From positions 310,001 to 374,000 of the forward strand of contig NW_024882023.1 of assembly GCF_019059575.1 (NCBI RefSeq): a DNA stretch of 64,000 bases. Reading direction: 5' to 3'. The notes below the pieces were generated by a model, which made no database searches, was not told where the DNA came from, and saw nothing but the letters and a program-made list of their open reading frames with translations. A program made the translations under genes and the position numbers. Position 1 is the stretch's first letter; each line of letters starts with the position of its first letter. Origin of the DNA: Amphibalanus amphitrite (taxonomy: Eukaryota > Arthropoda > Thecostraca > Balanomorpha > Balanidae). Below are positions 43,001 through 55,000 of this stretch, piece after piece.

Positions 43001-46000
43001 GGGCGATAGCGAATACGAACGGCAACTATCGCGGCCGGCACGGGTATCAGGACGGTACCCGGAGAAGCTCGTGATATAAACATCAAATAAGTCATCGATA
43101 AACCGAGTGAAGGGCCTCCAAAAGGATACACTACCATATTCGTCTCATGGCAAACAAAGATATTAGCTAAGGTTACGATGCCTTGGGCACATTTTATAGC
43201 AAAACACTGGAATAAAAACGATCACGCCCGGATAATTGACGCGGGCATTTCCCATCCTACTTTTAAACCCCGGAGGCGAGTGACGCAGCTCGGTACGTAC
43301 CCCGGTGTGCTGTGAACCCTCGGTACGTTAGTACCCCGGTGACCTGTGACCCCTCGGTACGTTAGTACCCCGGTGACCTGTGACCCCTCGGTACGTACCC
43401 CGGTGGCCAGTGCCGCGCTCAGTACGTACCCCTGCCGGCGGTCGTCCGGCGGGCGGCGCCGTGCCGTCACCGTCGTGCAGCAGACGCTCCGACCGATCCA
43501 CCTCGTCCTTGATACGGCGCAGGAAGGTGGTACGCAGCTCGGACGGCCGCTTCACCGGACAGCTCAGCCTGCGGGCGGGGAGACAGGGGGTTAGGGAGCT
43601 CGACCAGACAGGTCAGACGGGGGGGGGGAGACAGGGGGGTTAGGGAGCTCCACCAGACAGCTCAGCCTGCGGGCGGGGAGACAGGGGGTTAGGGAGTTCC
43701 ACCAGACAGCTCAGACGGGGCGGGGAGACAGGGGGTTAGGGAGCTCGACCAGACAGCTCAGACGGCGGGGAGACAGGGGGTTAAGGAGCTCCACCAGACA
43801 GCTCAGCCTGCGGGCGGGGAGACAGGGGGTTAGGGAGCTCCACCAGACAGCTCAGCCTGCGGGCGGGGAGACAGGGGGTTAGGGAGCTCCACCAGACAGC
43901 TCAGCCTGCGGGCGGAGAGACTCGTTTAGGGAGCTCGACCAGACAGCTCAGACGGGGGGGACAGAGTGAGGGAACCTCACCGGACAGCTCACTAGACCGA
44001 AGGGAGGCCTAGGCCACTTCACTCGACTACTCAATTTGCGGAAGCGAGCACACAGGAGGTTAGGTCAAACACTGGGCAATGCAGACTGCAGGGAAGGCTG
44101 CGGACACAGGGTTTTACCGCACCGGACGCAGCTCGATAGACGCCACGCCGCTGTGTGAAGGACATCTCTCGCGTAAAGGACACTCTCGGGACCGTCCCGC
44201 CCCAAGACACAACAGTAGATACGAGACAATATCGACCACTGTGCAACACAGCCACACAATGTGGACTGTGTGGACCGGTCCAAACCTGTGCAGTCGACAG
44301 ACGACAAAACAATTACTATGCTATGACAACTGAGCCTTAGAGGCGTAAAGCCAAACAAAAACACGATTGGGAGCGCAAGGTAACAGCTGAGCGATACGGT
44401 ATGTTGTCTCGACAAAAGGCGCACACAATAGGCAGTGGCACGACAATTAAGCACATCCGACAGTCTTGAGATAAATATAATTAAAAAAGAAGAAAAAGCT
44501 TCCAAATATTTATATGAATTGAACGCGTTTCTGTTAGCTCATGTACAATAATATGCTCAATGAACTGACATTGAACAAAACCTACATGTTTTACTGTATT
44601 GTCCGTAGACTTGGAGAACTATCCACCCCACCATTCAGTGCGACCGGCAACCTCCCAACAGCCAAAAATAGCCGCGCCCTGCGCGGTCCATCAGGAATGG
44701 CCGTGGCCTCGGTACACGGCCTCCGATCAATGTCTAAATATACGCCAATCGGAGGGGCGGGCGGTGGTCAACAGAGACCGGGGACGACCCCGCTGCCGCC
44801 AGCCGGGTCCGAGTGCCGGGCCAGACCCTCGGGAGAGCCGCCACACCGACCGGCCAGTGCAGCCGGGCCGCTGTGAGTCACGGCGTGACGCAGCGGCTGG
44901 CGCGGCCCCAGCAGCCACTCACTCACCAGAGGTCGACGTCGCCGAAGTTGTACAGGTTGGACGAATCCACCATGTCGACGTCCGTCTCCAGCTGGATGGT
45001 GGGCAGCTGCGGCCGGCGCAGCAGCGACTGCCGCGCCGGGCTGCTGGTGGCCGCCGCAGCCGCCGCCGGCGCCGCAGCGGCCGCCGCCGGCTCCGGGCCG
45101 GAGGCGCCGGCAGGCCGCGGACTGGGCGCCACGGAGGCCGGCTTCGGGTAGGGCGAGTAGACGGGCGTAGCGGCGCTGCCCGGGTCGGCCGGCGGCTTGG
45201 TGTCGCCGGCCGCGTCGCCGCCGGCCAGCGGCGTCACCGGGTTGGGCGTGGCGCCGCTGGGCGTCGGCGGGTGCGGCGACAGCGTGGGCATGGCGTGGTC
45301 GGCCGCCAGCGGGCCCGGCTGCGAGTGCGGCGTCGGCAGCGGCGAGGGGCCCACAGAAGCCGGCGAGTCCATGGGTCCGACGGACGGCAGGCCGTCGGTG
45401 AGTGCCGGCCGCGCGCTGCCCGGCGTGGCCACCTGCGACTTGTAGTAGGCCTGCGGCGGCGGCGGCGGCGGCGCGCCGTTCAGCCGCGCCACGCCGCTCA
45501 CCAGGTCCGTGTCGATGGTGCGCGACAGCTCCTCGGAGAGCGTCTGGCGCCGGTGGCACACGCCCGCCTTCATGCGCGGCGGCCGCTCCTTCTCCTGCCG
45601 CTTCAGGTACTGCTGCTTCTGGCGCACCTTGCGCTTGCAGTTGGCGCACGCGCAGCTGGGCTTCTGGATGGGGTCCTGGAACTCCCACTGTCCCAGCGAC
45701 TCGGGGCTGTTGTCGCCGGCGGCACTGACCCCCAGCGTGAGCGTGCCGCGGCCCGGGCCGCAGGAGACGGTGGCCTGGCGCCAGGCGCGCACGGCCACCG
45801 GCTCGGCGAGCAGCTCCGAGTCGGCGGCGGCGGCGATCTCCAGCAGCGGCCGGCTGGAGGCGGCGAACGGCGAGCACGCCTCGCCGCCGCCGCCGGCCGC
45901 CGCCGAGGAGGGCGACACGGGCGGCGTGGCCGCGCCGCCCGGGGACAGGTGCGTGGAGACGCCCAGCGGCCGGAGCGCGCTGCCGCCGGAGCCGGCGCCC

Positions 46001-49000
46001 GCACCGCCGCCGGCCGACGGCTCGTCCGACACCAACACGTAACTAGTTAAGTAGCGCATCTTCACATCACCTGTGGAATGGGCAGAGCGTTAGAGCACGG
46101 CGCAATGGGCGTAGCCAAGCTGTGGTGCCTTATCAATGGCACAACCAACGGGTTGGAGCAGAATTTCACGAATTTACAACGTTTACTACAACCAATGGAA
46201 CTTCGTGACGACCAGAGCGCTCACGACTCACGACACCGTGTTTCCATCAAACAAAAACTGAGTCAGTTACAAGTGTAAACACAGTCACACATTACGGCAC
46301 AGCTATCCCACCAATCAGCACTGCACGAGCTAATGCATCCGATAAAGGAACTAATATCATGTTTTCACGACATTAGTTGCAGCCGTCCGTCCGGCTGTCC
46401 GTTGCCACCTTCCCCCGTCCCGCGAGCAGCCCATTACACCACCCACCCCATCCGCCTCTTACTGAACACACACTTAACACCGGCACGGTCCACCAGCCGC
46501 CACTTACCGACAAGCACCTCCACGACGACGGGCATGTGCGGCTCGCGGCCCGTCTGCAGGCTGGCCACCACGCGGCCCTCGATCGGGTAGAACTGGCGCC
46601 ACGCCTTCACCAGCTTCTGGGTGTCCGGGGTGCCGAGCCGGAACGTGTGCCCGGTCAGCACGCCGGCCAGGCCGTAGGGCGCCAGTACGACCGGCAGGCC
46701 GGCGCCGTGGCCGTGCGCCGCCGACAGGTGGGCGCGCGTCAGCCGCCGCAGCGGCCCGTGCTGGCGCAGCGACAGGCTGGCGCACACCGTGCTCTCGCCG
46801 TGCACGAAAAACGAGAAGGCGAAGCACAGGTTGGCGCTGCAGGCGGAGAGCGGGTGGTCAGCGGGGCGGAGGAAGAGTGAGCCGGCTACCGGGAAACTGA
46901 CCTGTCGAATACCCGCACAAACACATCACAGTCCAACGACATAACTTACACAATCTTATGAAGGGTCACGAAAAACCGAGGGTTGTTATTATATAGTACC
47001 TGTTGCCAATTACTTGGATTAAAATATGCAAAAACGGCCAATCGAGACGAAGTCCACTGTAATAAACTTTTGTGCAAGCATCCGAATAAAATTATTTGAT
47101 CTTCTTCATATCATTATCAACTACAAGTCCCGGAAGAAGAACACACAATTTTGGACACCACCATAACGAACATACCAAAGGGTGGTACCCTAACAATTGT
47201 TTGCCGAACGGATTTCCTCTGCACAGGTGTTTCACTTCATGACAATGGCTAGGAAATAAAAAGACAGGCTTAGTGTAATTTCATCCATCATTTTCCCATA
47301 ATTTCCGGTAGGTCAAGTTACAGGAAAGTCATGCTACTTTCTGAGGCTTTCAAGAAATGACGGAGTTCCAGCCAGACCGAACAGACTATCTTCCTCGGCG
47401 GCGCTGCGCTGTTGGCACGGTCCGTGAGCGGCGGCTCGGGGTCGTGACCGGGCGATCTGCGGACGGCCGTCAGATCCGAGCGGCCATTTAGACGGAGTGC
47501 AGGTCGCCTGTGGCGTACCGCGCGCGGCAAAAACGGACTCCGGCGAGCTGGGACGCGGAAGTAGAGCGGTCTGTACCTGTTGGCTTTGTTTGGGGATTTG
47601 TCGACGCCGGAGCAGGGCTGCGCGAACCATTTTCCCAGCTTGACGAATCCGCGCGACAGGAGACACCTGAAAAGAGAACAGATCGGTGTTACAAGCAGCA
47701 TACGTCGCCCGTAGCGGACAGTGTAGTCACATGGCGCGGTCCCATCATACAGGCAGTCGGCCGCGCGGTTCGGCGGGGCGGGGGCGGGGGGCGGTGGCGG
47801 CTCCTCATTGCATCTGGCGCTGGGACCGCCGCCCCGGCGCGGCCGGCAGCTACGTGCTGGCCGCCGCCGACCGGTACCCGGTTATCGCCCCAAACGGCGG
47901 CGGCTGGCGGCGGCGGTGTGAGTGGCGCGCCCGGCCGCCGGCCGGCATGAATCGTCGGCCGTGTTTACATCTGGTGCGCGGCGTCAGGGGCACGGCGAGT
48001 GCGGCCGCCGCCGACCGCCGACACCTCGGGGGCGGGCGGCGGAGGGGGGGGGGGGGTACTCCGCTGCTCGCCAGATTGCACCGGCCGCCGCCAGGGGCCG
48101 GGAAGAACCGTACCGCCGGAGACGGCCGCGCCGCCGCACTCGTGGGATAGGCACCAGGAAAGGTGGCGTGACGCAAAAACACTGAAACCGGTCAGCGCCG
48201 CTCAGCTATATCCCCCAACTCCTGCGCGTACCGTTCACTGCCAGGGATGAAATGCACGAGCGATCAAATCGGAATATTCTACATTCAATCACATGTCACG
48301 CATAGCCAGACAAAACATAATTTACAATTACAATCAGCTCAATTGAGCGCTGTTGAATTTCACTCCAAATGGAGTAGCACACGGGACAGAAGCGTTGCGG
48401 CCAGATAGACCAGGATATCAGCAACTACTTCTGGTTAAACCCGGCGGCCGATCGAGTTCAACGGCACAGGGGAATAACCCACTGTGAACCGGAACTGACC
48501 GCACTATCACGGGCCACCGGGTTGTGTTACAATGTATCGATGCGTTCACCATTGCACTGTTGGTGACAGCACTGCTCCTTCGTTAGCTGGCAGTGCCTTC
48601 ATACATGAGGGGCAGAGCCGTCGCACACGTCACAACGTGCGCGACGCGTCGTGTTGGGTCAGTGAACTCGCGGTCGGCTGAGCGGCGGCCGTCGCCTGGT
48701 TTCGGCTCCGACAGAGGCGGCCGGGCGGCACGACCGTGCCGGGAGGCGGCGGCCGCATCCGCCCGGCCCCACTGCACGCGGCAGCGGCGGCACTCCGGGG
48801 CGCCGGGAACAGCCGGCCGGCCGGCCACCGGGAGCACCGGGTGCGCCGGCCGCTCCAAGGCTGGCTGCTGCGCCGGACGGCCCGGCGGCGGGGGCCAGCC
48901 ACCGCTAGGCGCCGCGCGCCGGCCCGGGAACTATGTCAGCCGGTGGGCCGGGCCGGCCGGCCGGCCGGCAGTGGCGGGCGCGTCCGGCGCCGACCTTGGC

Positions 49001-52000
49001 CGGGCGCGGCCGACAGAGGCGCTCGGCAGCCGGCGGCGGCTGCACGCCGCCCCCGCCACCTCGGCTGGCCGGCCGGCCGGCCGGTCGGTCGGGCCTCCGC
49101 TCGGAATTACCGTCGTGACGTCACACCGTGACAGGGCCGCCGGCCGGCGCCGCTCCGTGAGCGGTCGGCTGGTGAGCCGTCGCCGCCGCCGCCGCCGCCG
49201 TCACCGCCGCCACGCACACATACATGATTGAAGACGTGGCGAGCCGGTCGGGCGCTCTGTCAGCCCGGCCAGGCGGTGAGGGGAGGGGAGGGCAGGCGCA
49301 CCACCAGTCTCCGGACCGCCGCGCCGGGAGACGGCCACCGTGCGTCACACTCTCGCCGCCGGAACATTATCGACCAGCCAGAAACCCGAGTGGCGCGCGC
49401 CGCCCAGCTGCGGCGCGGGCGAGCGCGCGCGCGCGTGTGTGTATGTGTGTGTGTGTGTGTGTGTGTAATGATTGCCCGATCATCAGGGAGCGGGCGGCGG
49501 CGGCGGCGGCGGCCGGTTGGCGTATTGAGCGGCGCGGCGGCTACCATTGGCCGCCGCCGGCCGGCGTAGTAAGCGGCCGCCGCCCGCCGATCAATAGGAT
49601 CACCGGCGCTCGGTTAACAAGTGTCAGTCGCCGCCACTTAGCGGCTGGCCCGCCGGCAACACCTGATCACCAGGCCGGCCGGTCGTCCGGACACCGGCAC
49701 GCACACCTACCTCTCGATAAACTTGTGTAGCGCCTTGAAGAGCAGAGAGCGGCACTCGTACGAGAGACCGCTTTCCCAGGTGCCCTCGTCTTGCTCTGGA
49801 ACGAAGAGAGGGGCCGGTCAGTGAGAGGACGGTGATGATGCCGGTCAGGGGGGGGGGACGGGCGCCGGTCAGCGGGACGGTGATGGGTGCCGGTCGATCG
49901 GGTACCGGTCGGTCCGCACATACCGGCCGGCTGGTGCGCCGTGACGCGGCGCCAGCCGGCGGCGGCGGGCAGGTGCGCGCCGGTCCGGCGGCGCCGTTTG
50001 GGACGGCGCGCCGGCCCGGCTGGCAGCCGACAAAAACCAGCCGGCGCCGCCGCCTCCCGGCCAGCGCACGGCAGCCACCATTGACGCCTTCGCCGGCCGC
50101 TGGCCGCCGTAACCATAGAAACAGATCGATGGTCGGGAGCGCGCGCGCCGCCACTTTTCGCCGGGTAATCAGCGCTGGCGGCGCGCGAGAGCGGCCGGTT
50201 AGCCACCGTCCGTCCGTCCCCGGGTCCGCCGGTGGCGGCACGTGCCGGTCCGCGCGGCGCCCGGCCCATCTGCCGGCCGGCCGCCATGGACTCCCACTCC
50301 ACTGACCTTCAGTACTTAGGGTTGCATGCAGGCCGGCGGCCGGGCTTCTGGGGCCGGCCGGCCGGCCGGCGCTCGGCACATCAAAGGGCACCGCTCGGCC
50401 GCCAGCCGTCCGTTGCGTAACAGCGCCGCCACAGACACGGGCGCCGTATCAGCAGCGCTACGCGCGCTCTCGACGAGCCGGGGCTCGTACAGCAGGGATA
50501 GGGCAGAGACAGTTGGAAAAACGACTACGAGTGAGCTACCAGCGCTATCATAGATCCATTGTTCACGTCACGGTAGGGATTTCCATTCTAGAGCTCCGCG
50601 GAGTACGGTTCGGTTCCAGAAATGCTGGAAAACTTCCGATCACACATGGAAAAAAGCCTGCGCGCGGGGAGCGCGAGGCGCCGACCGCGCCAAGCCACAG
50701 ATGGTTGCCCCGGGCAACGGTGTCGGCGGCGGCGAACACCGCCTGGCTGCGCTCGGCGGTCAATGTCACCGTGCACGAGCCAGCGTTGCCGGGCGCTCAT
50801 TGGCCGTCGGCCAGGCGCGCCGCTGCGCGTACGGCGCCGCACGCCGACACAGACACAGCGCCACGCACTGCTGACGCCGTCCTGTTACACCCGGCGCCAC
50901 GGAACCGAGCGGCGCCCCATTCAGACGCTAGGAATTCGGCCGGTACTACTGCGGTCATACATCGACTGACTGCAGGGAGTAATGGAGGCCAAACGCTCCC
51001 AGAGCAAATGAGCATCCGCTGAGGAGGGCTCGATAAGTATGAGCATCTTTTTAACCCGCGCCCTGCTGGGGGTCCTGGATTTCCACGCCCTGCTGGGGGG
51101 GGTGTTTGAACACCCCCCCTTGTAACTCGGCTCCTGGGCCACGTAGCGATACGCGGAAGGCGGCGTTCGAAAGAGCGTAAAAAATAATGACGAAATCACT
51201 TCGGTCAATTTTTTGGTCAGGTCAAAGGTCAGGTCACCAGAGGTCATTGAAGGCAAAATTTCGCCGATTTCCAGGTCAAATGTCGAAAATTTCCAAGAAG
51301 CCAACGCATAACTCGGGAACCAATAGAGCTACAGCGCCGCGGAAAAGCGCATTCGATAGCCCTATTAACGCCCTTTCTGAGTAATTCTCTCAGATTTGAC
51401 CTAACGTCAACGGTTTTGCCTGCAGGGGGCAAAAACTGCAAAAATAGCCGATTTTTTCGAAAACAGTTTTTCTGCAATAACTTTTGACCCAAACATTGTA
51501 CGAGCTTACTTTTACCGGCATCGTGTTCCTCTCGTCAAGACGCATCGAATGAACTATAACTTGACCTTGAAAGGTCAACTTGAAAATTTGACCTCAGGTC
51601 AAGGTCATGACCTGACCGGAAAGGGTCATGTTGCATATCAGTCGATCCGTATCGTCGAGCTGAACACATCTAAGGCGTTTTCATCGCTCTAGCATGCCTC
51701 TATCAAAAGTTATTTGCGAAAAACTGTTAGATACCATTCGTGACCTAAGATGACCTCAGGGCATAAACAAGGGTCACGGACACCATTTTCAAGTTCAGTG
51801 TGTCTAAACCACTTGTAATTCGGTGTTTGGGAGTGTTTATAACGTCTTTCATCCAAAAGAGGCGCATTTCAATTTTCTCCCATTGACTTATAATGGGGAG
51901 GTCGCAAAATTGACCTGACCTTAGGTCATCGATATCAAAATTCTGAGATATACATTTTGTACATGCTATTGCTCTTAGCAATCGCTGAAAGTTTCAAAGC

Positions 52001-55000
52001 GATCGGTCACTCGGTGTAGCTATGACAGACATTGAAAATTTTTATGAGGTGAGGTCACTTCAAGTGACCTGGTGACCTGACCTTGAATGACCTTGGTCTG
52101 AAATTTTTCACAACATGTGTAGAATTGATGTATGATAAGGTGTACCAAAAACGGCGGCGCTCCGCGCCGCCGTTTTTGAGATATTCGCGAAAAACCACAG
52201 GGGGGGGGGGTGTTCAAACACCCCCCCCCCCCCCAGCAGGGCGCGGGTTAAATGGGTCCTGTCCTCTCAATGCATCTCGAGCTTCAGCGACTGACGAGAC
52301 AAGGAAAGGTCTATGCCAGGAGCTGCATTCAACAGGACTGGTCATTTCCGATTCGTCCCGGCTACAACTGAATCAAAATACACCGAAAAAACAACGGCAA
52401 AATGTTATCGTGATTTGACAACACGCTCACTTTGCATCACATGTGAACCAAAAATAAGCGGTTCCTTTCAGTGGGTGGAGGGCGGCTTCTCGGATATCAT
52501 TGACAATGACATCATCTTACAAACGACGCAATGACCAGGGGCCATTACGATCCTTCCAAAATGCACACAAGAAGCGTTTCGGAGTGCAGGGGGGTAACCG
52601 TAACTGTCACCGTGACCCAGAAATGACGGGTCAGCCCCAGACTGGGCAGAACACTGGCTGGCGAACACGACTCAATATGGTAGACCCGGATATCGCCACA
52701 GATTTCCGACCAAAGCGAAACTGTACGGCCACACCCAAAACTGCCATCTAGGATTATCAAAATTATTGGTATTTCGCAGAAGAGAAATAAGACAACAAAG
52801 ATTGCTGAAATAAAAGTAGAAATCATGCCAAAGAAGCATCACTTCTCAATCAGTAGGTACAACAGATTTCATATCAATGGTTCAATCTTTTTTAGTAGGT
52901 AGGTGCCCAAATGACGACCAAGACCACCGATAATCGATGGGACATCATACAGTAGAATCCGCTTAAAGGGACCCTCCCACCTTCAAAAAAGTTAATGAAT
53001 TGGCATGAAAGTGATGTCGCTCGGTTCAGAAAGAGCAAAAACGAATACCTACCAAATTTCATCGAAAAATATTCACCAGTTTTCAAGATAATAGACTTTT
53101 ACTTTTGTTTACTTTTTGGGATCTCCGCTGTTCCTAGCGACTTTATTTGAAAGTGCGGCATTTGTTGCGCGCAAAGCAGCATATTCCACCGCGTGCTACA
53201 AAACGTTTTAGTCAAACATTTAACGGAGGTTCGAAAGCCTGATGACGCCATCAGATTCCCGTAATGGTTAAGAGATAGGGACCACGCTGGTCCCACCCTG
53301 CAAGTAAAGGAAAGAAATTTTTTGAACACCATAAAGCTGCGGGGGTTGCGACCAGGATAAATGGTGGTTTCTGAGCCTGGCCGCAAACTTGGCTATATCA
53401 ACTCAAAACTAATGTTAAGGTGGGAGGGTCCCTTTAAGAAATCCTCGGATAATAAATCCAGCCGCTTATTGTGGCAGCTTCAGCTGTTCAGGCTGCGCCA
53501 AGCACCGACCCGGAGCGGGCTAACTGGTCGACAAAAGCAATTTGAAGCGTTTTCAAAGCAATATAAAGGCACGGGTCGGGTGCATAGACGGCGGAACGGG
53601 GAGGGCACCGGCGCACCGTGCCCCCTTTGATTTTGGCATTTTAACATTAGCCCTATGGGCGTTGCACGGAAAGAATGGGACCAAAAGTCGGCAGTGTCCC
53701 CCCTCTCTTAATTGAAGGTGTTCCGCCGCTACTGGTCGGGTGGACTATCATATTTATACGTATTTTTTTTTAGTTGAAAAAAAAAAATTATCGCTTCAGG
53801 GCTGTGACGAAAAATAAGTGACCTAAATCCGATGAGAAAACATGATTTGGGGGTACCCTAGGTTTGGTTCCTTGCATGAGTTGCCCCCCTCCCAAAAAAA
53901 AAAAAAACGAAAGGCTGGATCCGCCAGGTCATACCTACCCCCTCTTTACCGTGTTGGTTAAGGAGGGGTCTTATCTACCCCACTTTACCGTGTTCGCGAA
54001 CAGTTCATGAACGTTCGCGAGCTGTTCGTTGTTTGTTTACCAAAATTTGGCCGATAACGTCACTTGCTCGTTAACAGTTTGTTTTTGTTTGTTTATTTGA
54101 AAAATTAAACAAACGCCCAACCCTGAAATTAAAGCATCAACTAGCTGAGTTCACTGACTCAAATGTGTATGAAATAAGGAAAAAATTGGCCCCAAAGCTG
54201 TGGTTGTGAGACCATTCTCCTGGCGTTGCGGTGGCTAACCGTCAGCGGCCCGAATCGTGGCAATAACGCATAGACCGCACTTAATTGTTTCTAATCACGC
54301 ACCACAAAGTGGGCTAGACACGCGCATTATCCAACGCCAGCAACAAGCGAGCGATTCAGCCGGGTATGCGGCTTTAGATCCGCACAACATGCGAGCGTTG
54401 GATGCCGCAGCTGCAGCTGCTTACGTGGCCTATGGCACCGGTCCCCCGAGCCCACAGCCGGCGGCCGATATTCATGGCATTGCCGCTGAATATAAACACC
54501 GGCCGGTCACACCGAGCACGGTCCGAGGGTTGCGTCATATCTCGGCACCGTCTATTATAGCGTGCGTCAGACTGGAACGGTGCCGACCATCCTCGTGCGC
54601 GAGCTGGACCTTTGACAACAAAGTCTTCATGAAGGCGACCGATTTTACCGCGGTGGGGAGCCGAACGATATTCAAATCACCAGCCGTGGTAGCTACAGGG
54701 TAAGTATCGAAGCGATGCCTAGTATGCAAGCGCCGTTCGGTAGCGAGGCCGTAAAATTGATACTGATTATTTGTGTTTATGGACAAACTAGAGCGGAGCC
54801 AGGATTTTCTTCGGCTAGGGGCCAATGGCATGGGGGAGAGAGGACATGTTTTCCCCACTTGCCAGGGCCGGTAAAATGTACGATTTTGTCGCCGGTTATG
54901 GAAAAACCGAAGCCAACTTTCCCTCTAGCTCCTTTCTCTGATATTATTTTTAGTTATGGTGATGTTTATAGTGTTGCGGCGAACCGATTCGTGGCTCCGC

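Larger units (their letters stand above)
47750..50950. other. CpG-rich zone in MED13 introns 2-3
   Basis: Around exon 3 the DNA is extremely rich in CpG and in runs of ggccggccggcc (48951-48969, 49068-49084, 50271-50283, 50354-50373). Intron DNA on both sides (37400-38300, 51000 onward) is not. It could be an internal promoter-like island. Confidence 0.5.

Noticed and set aside
44599..46050. A 483-residue plus-strand open frame
   Set aside because: Antisense of MED13 exon 6, extended by GC-rich codon bias.
54257..54703. A protein-coding gene in MED13 intron 2
   Set aside because: The open frame and donor-like end are suggestive, but no start context, partner exon or family could be identified.
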